A DNA stretch of 5,385 nt, taken from positions 1-5,385 of the forward strand of contig URKX01000062.1 of NCBI GenBank assembly GCA_900548545.1. Direction: 5' to 3'. The position numbers and the translations under genes were made by a program. Origin of the DNA: an uncultured Oscillospiraceae bacterium (GTDB taxonomy: Bacteria; Bacillota; Clostridia; Oscillospirales; Acutalibacteraceae). Every line of letters starts with the position of its first letter. Position 1 is the stretch's first letter. A model generated the notes under the pieces. It saw nothing but the letters and a program-made list of their open reading frames with translations, searched no databases and was not told the origin of the DNA. Below are positions 1 through 5,385 of this stretch, one piece after another.

Positions 1-1731
1 GACAGCATCGCCGTGTACCCGGCCTCCGACATTGACGACGACATGAGCGCCAAGATCGTGGCCACCACGGAAACCCTCTGCCGGGAGCTGAACGCCCTGG
101 GCCTGATCAACCTGCAATATATCATCATGGACGGGGAGATCTACGTCATCGAGGTGAACCCCCGGGCTTCCCGTACCGTGCCCTACATCAGCAAGGTCAC
201 CGGTGTGCCCATGTGTGACCTGGCAACCAAGGTGAGCCTGGGTTACAAGCTCACCGACCTGGGCTTCGGCACAGGGCTCTTCAAGCCCTCCCCCTACGTG
301 GCGGTGAAGGTGCCGGTGTTCTCCTTTGAGAAGCTCACCGACGTGGACACCCACCTGGGGCCGGAAATGAAATCCACCGGCGAAGTGCTGGGCATCGGCA
401 ACAACCTGGAGGAAGCCCTCTACAAGGGCCTGATCGCCTCCGGCCACAAGATGACCAAGGGCGGCGGCGTGTTCATCACCGTCCGCGACCAGGATAAGCC
501 CGAGATCGGAGAGATTGCCAAGAAGTTCTCGAAGATGGGCTTTGAACTGTACGCCACCACCGGTACGGCCATGGTGCTCTTCAAGGTGGGCCTGTCTGTG
601 AAGATCGTGGACAAGATCCACGAGAGTTCTGTGAACACCATCACCTTGCTGGAAAGCGGCAAGGTCAACTATGTTATCTCCACCTCCGCCAAGGGCCGCA
701 ACCCTGCCCGTGACAGCGTGAAGATCCGCCGGAAGGCAAGCCTTTTGGGCATCCCCTGCCTGACGGCCCTGGACACCGCCAACGCCCTGGCCGACTCCCT
801 GATGAGCCGGTACACCCCGGAGAACACGGAGATCATCGACATCAACAACCTGAAGGAGCGCAAGCAGAAGCTGAAGTTTACCAAGATGTCCGCTTGCTCC
901 AATGACTATATCTACATCAACCTGTTCGACAAGGAGAACTCCGTGTCCTCCCCCGAGTTTTTGTCCATCTACCTATCTGACCGGCACAACGGCGTGGGTG
1001 GCGACGGCGTCATCCTCATCTGCCCGTCGGAGGTGGCTGACGCGGAAATGCGGATGTTCAACCTGGACGGCAGTGAAGGGATGATGTGCGGCAACGGCAT
1101 CCGCTGTGTGGCCAAGTATTTGTTTGACAATGGCATTACCAAGGGCACCAAGGTGGGAGAGGGCCGGTATATGCTCCACATCGACACCAAGAGCGGCGTG
1201 AAGGAGTGCGTGGCCGTTACCAAGAACGGCCTTGTTTCCAAGGTGACCGTGGACATGGGGAAGGCGGAACTGGCCCCTGAGAAGATCCCCGTGCGGCTGG
1301 AAGGCGACCGGGTGGTGGACAAGCCCATCTCCATCGGCGGCAACGTGTACCGCATCACCTGTGTTTCCATGGGCAACCCCCACTGCACCGTGTTTGTGCC
1401 CTCTGTGGACAAGCTGGACCTGGAGGACCTGGGGCCCAAGTTTGAGTTTGATCCCATGTTCCCTGAGCGGGTAAACGTGGGGTTTGTGGAGGTCATTGAC
1501 AAGCACACCCTGAAAGCGCGGATCTGGGAGCGGGGAAGCGGCGAAACCATGGCCTGCGGCACGGGTACCTGCGCTGCGGTGGTGGCTGCTACCTTGAACG
1601 GCTACTGCGAAAAAGGGCAGGATATCCGTGTGATCCTCAAGGGCGGCGAGCTGAGGATCCGTTACACCGACGAGCGCGTCCTGATGACCGGCAAGGCCGA
1701 AAAGGTCTACGACGGCGTGGTGGAAGTGTGA
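1..1731 (+). CDS. carB-dapF: Carbamoyl-phosphate synthase large subunit (C-terminal part) fused to a diaminopimelate epimerase-like domain; 5' partial
   Basis: The frame is open from base 1 and ends at TGA 1729-1731, giving 576 codons. The first ~283 codons match the end of CarB, which makes carbamoyl phosphate from bicarbonate, ammonia from the CarA glutaminase and two ATP. Visible are the metal-binding end of the second ATP-grasp domain (EVNPRASRTVP, Glu at 151-153, Asn at 157-159), the LGPEMKSTGEV motif, and the MGS-like allosteric domain from about 451 to 840. Several effector-site positions known from E. coli CarB appear kept: Lys954 (496-498), Thr974 (556-558) and Thr977 (565-567). Asn1015 is Ser here (679-681). 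CarB normally ends near position 850. Here the frame continues through a short charged linker (KERKQK) into a complete epimerase-like domain. The GTG at 13 is an internal codon, not the start; the true start lies upstream of the window. Identification of both halves is firm. Whether the polypeptide stays joined in the cell cannot be seen. Confidence 0.93.
   Translation, partial: DSIAVYPASDIDDDMSAKIVATTETLCRELNALGLINLQYIIMDGEIYVIEVNPRASRTVPYISKVTGVPMCDLATKVSLGYKLTDLGFGTGLFKPSPYVAVKVPVFSFEKLTDVDTHLGPEMKSTGEVLGIGNNLEEALYKGLIASGHKMTKGGGVFITVRDQDKPEIGEIAKKFSKMGFELYATTGTAMVLFKVGLSVKIVDKIHESSVNTITLLESGKVNYVISTSAKGRNPARDSVKIRRKASLLGIPCLTALDTANALADSLMSRYTPENTEIIDINNLKERKQKLKFTKMSACSNDYIYINLFDKENSVSSPEFLSIYLSDRHNGVGGDGVILICPSEVADAEMRMFNLDGSEGMMCGNGIRCVAKYLFDNGITKGTKVGEGRYMLHIDTKSGVKECVAVTKNGLVSKVTVDMGKAELAPEKIPVRLEGDRVVDKPISIGGNVYRITCVSMGNPHCTVFVPSVDKLDLEDLGPKFEFDPMFPERVNVGFVEVIDKHTLKARIWERGSGETMACGTGTCAAVVAATLNGYCEKGQDIRVILKGGELRIRYTDERVLMTGKAEKVYDGVVEV
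871..1728 (+). other. DapF-like epimerase domain at the C-terminus of the CarB fusion
   Basis: This 286-codon stretch aligns end to end with DapF and is roughly 60% identical by eye to the free-standing copy downstream. Both catalytic cysteines of the cofactor-independent epimerase mechanism are present, in MCGNGIRC (Cys at 1087-1089) and MACGTGTC (Cys at 1555-1557). The substrate-contact motifs FNLDGSE, SMGNPHC, VNVGF and WERGSGE are also kept. The oddity is at the start of the domain, where the usual KMHGxGND loop reads KMSACSND (883-906). The Asn corresponding to Asn11 of the H. influenzae enzyme remains, but the two loop glycines and the His are lost. Compared with its neighbour the domain also carries about seven extra residues between roughly 1138 and 1200. 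It may be an active DAP epimerase, an epimerase with changed specificity, or a ligand-sensing domain; the sequence does not decide between these. Confidence 0.85.
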
Positions 1732-1774
1732 CGCCTGGCACCGGATGTCCCGTGTGACAATCCAAGATTTCCGG

Positions 1775-1802
1775 AAAGGACTTTCCCTTTGGAAAGTCCT
1801 TT
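1775..1802 (+). terminator. Perfect 12-bp inverted repeat between the two dapF copies; possible intrinsic terminator or attenuating hairpin
   Basis: AAAGGACTTTCC (1775-1786) pairs perfectly with GGAAAGTCCTTT (1791-1802) across a four-base CTTT loop. It lies 44 bp after the stop of the carB-dapF fusion and 36 bp before the next start codon. The descending arm ends in TTT but is followed by GTGGATTTAT rather than a solid T run, so termination is probably partial. It could instead be an mRNA processing or stabilising hairpin that separates expression of the fusion gene from the genes downstream. Confidence 0.5.
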
Positions 1803-1838
1803 GTGGATTTATAGAAGGAACCGAGAAAGGGGAACGCT

Positions 1839-2681
1839 ATGGGAACTTTGCGCTTTACAAAAATGCACGGCTGCGGCAACGACTATGTGTACGTCAACTG
1901 CTTTGAAGAGCAGGTGGAAAACCCGGAGGCGCTGGCCATCCGCCTTTCCGACCGGCACAAGGGTATCGGCGGCGACGGGGTCATCCTCATCTGCCCGTCG
2001 GAGGTGGCGGACGCCAAAATGCGGATGTTCAACCTGGACGGCAGCGAGGGGAAGATGTGCGGCAACGGCATCCGCTGCGTGGCAAAATATGTGTATGACC
2101 ACGGGATCGCCCACAAGGAAGAGCTGAAGATCGAAACCCTCAGCGGCATCAAGACCTGCCGCGTCCACGAGAAAGACGGGGAAGCCCAGTCGGTCACCGT
2201 GGATATGGGGGACGCCATCCTCAACCCGGCGGAGATCCCGGTAAAACTGCCCGGCGACCGGGTGGTGGGGAAGAATGTGGAGGTGGCCGGCGGAATTTAC
2301 GAAGTCACCTGTGTTTCCATGGGCAACCCCCACTGCGTGATTTTCGGCGGTGACCCCGACGGGTTGGACTTGCCGGAGATCGGACCCAAGTTTGAGCACG
2401 ACCCCCTGTTCCCCCAAGGAGTGAACACAGAGTTTCTCCAGGTGGTGGACAACCACACTTTGAAAATGCGGGTGTGGGAACGGGGCAGCGGCGAAACCAT
2501 GGCCTGCGGCACCGGGGCCTGCGCCAGCGCTGTGGCGGCCATCCTCTGCGGCCACTGCCCGGCTGGGAAGGACATCCTGGTGCGGCTGCGGGGCGGCGAC
2601 CTGACCATCCGGGTGGAAGGCAGCCGGGTGTGGATGACCGGAGAAGCGGTCACGGTGTTTGAAGGCACTGTGAAGGTTTAA
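1839..2681 (+). CDS. dapF: Diaminopimelate epimerase (free-standing)
   Basis: This enzyme interconverts LL- and meso-diaminopimelate in the cytoplasm. It is the last step before meso-DAP enters peptidoglycan or is decarboxylated to lysine. The 280-residue product has the usual family length. The N-terminal loop KMHGCGNDYVYVN is normal. The catalytic cysteines are Cys74 (in MCGNGIRC) and Cys223 (in MACGTGAC). FNLDGSE, SMGNPHC, VNTEF and WERGSGE supply the expected substrate contacts. The ATG at 1839 is chosen because it gives the normal DapF N-terminus and follows an AAAGGGGA ribosome binding site (1826-1833) at suitable spacing. The gene lies directly downstream of the CarB-fused paralogue, beyond a hairpin, and is 37 bp upstream of pyrG, so it is probably co-transcribed with pyrG. 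With its intact active-site loop it is the better candidate for the housekeeping epimerase. Confidence 0.96.
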   Translation: MGTLRFTKMHGCGNDYVYVNCFEEQVENPEALAIRLSDRHKGIGGDGVILICPSEVADAKMRMFNLDGSEGKMCGNGIRCVAKYVYDHGIAHKEELKIETLSGIKTCRVHEKDGEAQSVTVDMGDAILNPAEIPVKLPGDRVVGKNVEVAGGIYEVTCVSMGNPHCVIFGGDPDGLDLPEIGPKFEHDPLFPQGVNTEFLQVVDNHTLKMRVWERGSGETMACGTGACASAVAAILCGHCPAGKDILVRLRGGDLTIRVEGSRVWMTGEAVTVFEGTVKV

Positions 2682-2704
2682 ACAGCACGGCAGGAAATTT
2701 TAGC

Positions 2705-2712
2705 GGAGGTGA
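2705..2712 (+). promoter_or_regulatory. Ribosome binding site that fixes the TTG start of pyrG
   Basis: GGAGGTGA is an eight-base complement to the 3' end of bacterial 16S rRNA. The GGAGG core ends nine bases before the TTG at 2719. It supports this rare start codon, since no ATG or GTG near this point would keep the N-terminal P-loop of CTP synthase. Confidence 0.85.
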
Positions 2713-2718
2713 AAGGTT

Positions 2719-4335
2719 TTGCCGAAATATATTTTTGTCACCGGAGGCGTGGTTTCCGGATTGGGAAAGGGGATCACAGCGGCGTCTTTGGGGCGCCTCC
2801 TGAAAGCCCGGGGGCTGAAAGTGGCCGCCCAGAAGCTGGACCCCTATATCAACGTGGACCCCGGCACGATGAGCCCCTACCAGCACGGGGAGGTGTATGT
2901 CACCGAGGACGGGCTGGAAACCGATTTGGACCTGGGCCATTACGAGCGGTTCATCGATGAAGATCTGAACAAGTTTTCCAACCTAACCACCGGGAAGGTG
3001 TATTGGAATGTGCTCAACAAGGAGCGCCGTGGCGAGTACCTGGGGGAAACTATCCAGGTGATCCCCCACATCACCAGTGAGATCAAGAGCTTTATCTACA
3101 GCGTGGGGCAGAAGTCCAACGCGGATGTGGTCATTACCGAGATCGGCGGCACGGCCGGCGACATTGAGAGCCAGCCCTTTTTGGAGGCCATCCGCCAGGT
3201 GGCCCAGGAGGTGGGGGAGGAGAACAGCCTGTTCATCCACGTCACCCTGGTGCCCTACCTGAAAAGCTCTGGGGAGCACAAGTCCAAGCCCACCCAGCAC
3301 TCCGTGAAAGAGCTGCAGTCCATGGGCATCAAGCCGGATATCATTGTGCTGCGCACCGACGAGCCCATCACCGACCAGAGCATTTTCCAAAAAATTGCCC
3401 TGTTCTGCAACGTGCGCTCCGACTGCGTCATTGAAAACCTGACCATCCCTGTGCTGTACGAGGCGCCCATCATGCTGGAGAAGAACCACTTTTCCGACAT
3501 CGTCTGCCGGGAGCTGCGCCTGGAAACCGCCCAGCCGGATATGTCCGAATGGCTGGAGATGGTGGAAAAGATCCGCAACCGGAAAAAACAGGTGCATATC
3601 GCCCTGGTGGGCAAGTATGTGAAGCTCCACGACGCCTACCTCTCTGTGATGGAAGCCCTGCGCCACGCCGGGTATGACTACAGCGCCAAAGTGGAGATCG
3701 ATTGGGTGGATTCCGAGAACCTCACCCCCGAGAACATCGCTGCCCGGCTGGGGAGTATCGACGGCATCATCATTCCCGGCGGGTTTGGAAGCCGGGGCAT
3801 TGAGGGCATGATCCTGGCCTGCAAGTACGCCCGGGAAAACAACGTGCCCTACCTGGGCATCTGCCTGGGGATGCAGATCGCTGTGATCGAGTTCTGCCGG
3901 GACGTGTGCGGCATTCAGGACGCCAACTCCGGCGAGTTTGATGAGTACGGCCTGCACAAGGTCATCGACTTCATGCCCGACCAGAACAAGAACATCAACA
4001 AGGGCGGCACCCTGCGGCTGGGCAGCTATCCCTGCAAGATCAAGCCCGGCACCAAGATGATGGAGTGCTACGGCAAGGAGCTGGTCTCTGAGCGCCACCG
4101 CCACCGCTATGAGTTCAACAACGACTACCGGGAAACCGTGGAAGCTGCCGGCATGGTCCTCAGCGGCACCTCCCCCGACGGCCGGATCGTGGAAACGGTG
4201 GAGATCCCCCAGAACCGGTTCTTTGTGGCGGGCCAGTTCCACCCCGAGTTCAAATCCCGCCCCAACCGTGCCCACCCCCTGTTCAAGGGTTTCATCAAGG
4301 CTGCGGTGGACTACCGGGAAGGCCAGCAAATGTAA
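2719..4335 (+). CDS. pyrG: CTP synthase (glutamine-hydrolysing)
   Basis: CTP synthase aminates UTP to CTP using ATP and ammonia from glutamine. It is the final step of de novo pyrimidine nucleotide synthesis and is allosterically activated by GTP. The 538-residue product is full length (the E. coli enzyme has 545). The N-terminal synthetase domain (about 1-270) shows the P-loop SGLGKG with Lys17, the DPYINVDPGTMSPYQHGEV segment, and the presumed metal ligands Asp71 and Glu141 (TEIGGTAGDIES). The class I glutamine amidotransferase domain (about 298-535) shows the PGGFGSRG oxyanion loop, nucleophile Cys382 in GICLGMQ, and His508 and Glu510 in GQFHPEF. Translation starts at TTG, supported by a strong ribosome binding site; the first ATG in frame (Met51) would cut away the P-loop. 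The gene follows dapF by 37 bp. The leader is too short to hold the long pyrG attenuator known from Bacillus, so it is probably transcribed from further upstream. Confidence 0.97.
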   Translation: MPKYIFVTGGVVSGLGKGITAASLGRLLKARGLKVAAQKLDPYINVDPGTMSPYQHGEVYVTEDGLETDLDLGHYERFIDEDLNKFSNLTTGKVYWNVLNKERRGEYLGETIQVIPHITSEIKSFIYSVGQKSNADVVITEIGGTAGDIESQPFLEAIRQVAQEVGEENSLFIHVTLVPYLKSSGEHKSKPTQHSVKELQSMGIKPDIIVLRTDEPITDQSIFQKIALFCNVRSDCVIENLTIPVLYEAPIMLEKNHFSDIVCRELRLETAQPDMSEWLEMVEKIRNRKKQVHIALVGKYVKLHDAYLSVMEALRHAGYDYSAKVEIDWVDSENLTPENIAARLGSIDGIIIPGGFGSRGIEGMILACKYARENNVPYLGICLGMQIAVIEFCRDVCGIQDANSGEFDEYGLHKVIDFMPDQNKNINKGGTLRLGSYPCKIKPGTKMMECYGKELVSERHRHRYEFNNDYRETVEAAGMVLSGTSPDGRIVETVEIPQNRFFVAGQFHPEFKSRPNRAHPLFKGFIKAAVDYREGQQM

Positions 4336-4339
4336 CGAC

Positions 4340-4375
4340 CACCTGGAGATCCAGGGTGAACCATAACTTTTTTTT
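4340..4375 (+). terminator. Weak hairpin and T8 tract in the pyrG-dapL gap
   Basis: CCTGG (4342-4346) pairs with CCAGG (4351-4355) across an AGAT loop, and the stem extends by two pairs if G4356 is bulged out. A run of eight T follows at 4368-4375. The T run starts 12 bases beyond the perfect stem, further than in an efficient intrinsic terminator. I read it as at most a leaky terminator, and it may be no more than an AT-rich leader in front of the dapL ribosome binding site. Confidence 0.25.
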
Positions 4376-4393
4376 AGAAAGGATCGAAGCGAC

Positions 4394-5385
4394 ATGAAAT
4401 TAAACGGCAATTTCCAGAACCTGGAGCAGAGCTACCTGTTTGTGACCATCGCCAAAAAGGTGGCTGCCTACACCCAGGAGCATCCGGACAACAAGATCAT
4501 CAAGATGGGCATTGGCGATGTGACCATGCCCCTGGCACCTGCCGTCATCCAGGCCATGCACGACGCCACCGAGGAGCAGGCCCATAAAGAAACCTTCCAC
4601 GGCTACTCCCCCGACAGCGACGGCTATCCCTTCCTGCGGGAGGCCATTGCCGCCTATTACAAGAACTTTGGCGTGGACATGGACGCCTCTGAGGTGTTCG
4701 TGGGCGACGGCGCCAAGAGCGACGTGGGCAACATTGTAGACCTGTTCGACGTGGACAACACCGTGCTGGTGCCCGACCCGGTGTACCCCGTGTATGTGGA
4801 CACCAACATCCTCTCCGGCCGGAAGATCGAGTATGTGGACGCCAACGAGGCAAACGGCTTTCTGCCCCTGCCCGACCCCAGCCGGAAAGCGGACATCATC
4901 TATCTCTGCTCCCCCAACAACCCCACCGGCGCCACCTACAACCGGGAACAGCTGAAGGCTTGGGTGGACTACGCCCTGGACCAGAAGGCCGTGATCCTGT
5001 TTGACGCCGCCTATGAAGCCTTTATCACCGATCCCAGCCTGCCCCACAGCATCTTTGAGATCCCCGGGGCGGAGAAGTGCGCCATTGAATTCTGCTCCTT
5101 CTCCAAGACGGCCGGCTTTACCGGTATGCGCTGCGGCTACACTGTCATCCGCAAGGAGCTGGTGATCGACGGCGTCCAGGTGTCCAAGCTGTGGCAGCGC
5201 CGTCAGGGCTGCAAGTTCAACGGCACCAGCTATATCACCCAGCGGGCCGCTGCCGCGGTGTTCACCGAAGAGGGCCAGAAGCAGATCCGGGAAACCATCG
5301 CTTACTACCAGAAGAACGCCCAGGTGATGATGGACGCCTTTACCAAAATGGGCGTGTGGTTCACCGGCGGCACCAACTCCCCCTA
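4394..5385 (+). CDS. dapL: LL-diaminopimelate aminotransferase; 3' partial
   Basis: DapL is a PLP-dependent fold-type I aminotransferase. It converts tetrahydrodipicolinate plus glutamate directly to LL-diaminopimelate, replacing the succinylase or acetylase steps of the DapD/DapC/DapE route. The window holds 330 codons and two further bases; family members have about 400-410 residues, so some 70-80 are missing. Visible motifs are GIGDVTMPLAP, HGYSPDSDGYPFLREAIA, VGDGAKSD, DPVYPVYVDTN, SPNNPTG (Asn176), DAAYEAF (Asp204 and Tyr207, cofactor ring contacts) and SFSKTAGFTGMRCGY with Schiff-base Lys238 and phosphate-contact Arg246. This set separates DapL from general aspartate aminotransferases. 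ATG 4394 is preceded by AGAAAGGA (4376-4383), and the LNGNFQNLEQSYLF opening fits the family N-terminus. Its product is the substrate of DapF, encoded two genes upstream. Confidence 0.95.
   Translation, partial: MKLNGNFQNLEQSYLFVTIAKKVAAYTQEHPDNKIIKMGIGDVTMPLAPAVIQAMHDATEEQAHKETFHGYSPDSDGYPFLREAIAAYYKNFGVDMDASEVFVGDGAKSDVGNIVDLFDVDNTVLVPDPVYPVYVDTNILSGRKIEYVDANEANGFLPLPDPSRKADIIYLCSPNNPTGATYNREQLKAWVDYALDQKAVILFDAAYEAFITDPSLPHSIFEIPGAEKCAIEFCSFSKTAGFTGMRCGYTVIRKELVIDGVQVSKLWQRRQGCKFNGTSYITQRAAAAVFTEEGQKQIRETIAYYQKNAQVMMDAFTKMGVWFTGGTNSP

Larger units (their letters stand above)
871..2678 (+). repeat. Tandem pair of paralogous dapF sequences (871-1728 and 1848-2678)
   Basis: The two epimerase coding regions lie head to tail in the same orientation. 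They share long exact DNA blocks: 1009-1037 with 1980-2008 (29 bp), 1046-1073 with 2017-2044 (28 bp), 1355-1386 with 2305-2336 (32 bp) and 1537-1562 with 2487-2512 (26 bp). The offset changes from 971 to 950 bp between the second and third blocks, which corresponds to seven extra codons in the fused copy. The blocks cover the most constrained active-site motifs, so selection and shared codon preference contribute. A duplication within this lineage, perhaps with local gene conversion, is the simplest reading. Confidence 0.75.

Noticed and set aside
13..15. GTG as the start of the first gene
   Set aside because: The frame is open upstream to base 1, and the residues before and after it continue CarB sequence, so this Val is internal to a gene truncated by the window edge.
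969..1562. Minus-strand open frames opposite the fused epimerase domain, with similar ones opposite the free dapF
   Set aside because: The same shadow frames appear opposite both paralogues because the coding strands are similar. They resemble no known protein and follow the periodicity of the real genes.
1782..1813. Possible sigma-70 type promoter (TTTCCC with TTTATA) ahead of the free dapF
   Set aside because: The spacing is about 20 bases, the -35 match is poor and it lies inside the inverted repeat, so it is not convincing.
2682..2718. pyrG attenuator of the Bacillus type in the pyrG leader
   Set aside because: The gap is only 37 bp, with no terminator hairpin and no GGGC initially transcribed tract, so that mechanism is not supported here.
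2983..4410. Long open frame of about 475 codons on the minus strand opposite pyrG
   Set aside because: It lies almost wholly antisense to an unmistakable CTP synthase, its translation has no recognisable motif, and long antisense frames are expected from the codon bias of high-GC genes.
4400..5047. Minus-strand open frame of about 215 codons opposite dapL
   Set aside because: The sense strand encodes clear DapL motifs throughout. The antisense translation is rich in Val, Gly and His repeats typical of a reverse-complement shadow.

Overview
The window is a compact, single-strand stretch of bacterial housekeeping genes with high GC and strong Shine-Dalgarno sites. It reads carB(3' part)-dapF fusion, then a separate dapF, then pyrG, then dapL (5' part), all on the + strand. 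The lineage suggested is an anaerobic, high-GC member of the Bacillota, class Clostridia, perhaps of the Oscillospiraceae type. The basis is the Bacillus/Clostridia-like PARD...IRR motif near the end of CarB, use of the DapL aminotransferase route to diaminopimelate, and near-consensus GGAGG-type ribosome binding sites. This placement is an inference from gene style; no marker gene in the window fixes the genus.

Layout. Positions 1-1731 are one uninterrupted frame, open at the left edge. It encodes the end of the carbamoyl-phosphate synthase large subunit (second ATP-grasp domain, then the MGS-like allosteric domain), followed without a stop codon by a full-length diaminopimelate epimerase-like domain. 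A 107-bp gap holds a perfect 12-bp inverted repeat. Positions 1839-2681 are a second, free-standing diaminopimelate epimerase with all expected motifs. After 37 bp, 2719-4335 is a complete CTP synthase that starts at TTG. After 58 bp, LL-diaminopimelate aminotransferase begins at 4394 and runs off the right edge. No non-coding stretch exceeds about 110 bp. I see no tRNA, rRNA, CRISPR array, insertion sequence or phage gene.

How the genes work together. DapL makes LL-diaminopimelate from tetrahydrodipicolinate in one step, and DapF converts it to meso-diaminopimelate for lysine and peptidoglycan. CarB supplies carbamoyl phosphate for pyrimidines and arginine, and PyrG turns UTP into CTP. The cluster therefore combines the end of the DAP pathway with the start and end of pyrimidine nucleotide synthesis. 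The two branches meet in peptidoglycan precursor synthesis, where UDP-MurNAc-peptides carry meso-DAP; that functional link is my inference.

The main point of interest is the CarB-DapF fusion. Its epimerase domain keeps both catalytic cysteines and most substrate-contact residues, but the usual HGxGN loop near the start of the domain reads SACSN. The intact paralogue directly downstream has the normal loop. This suggests a duplicated epimerase whose fused copy has diverged in activity or role.
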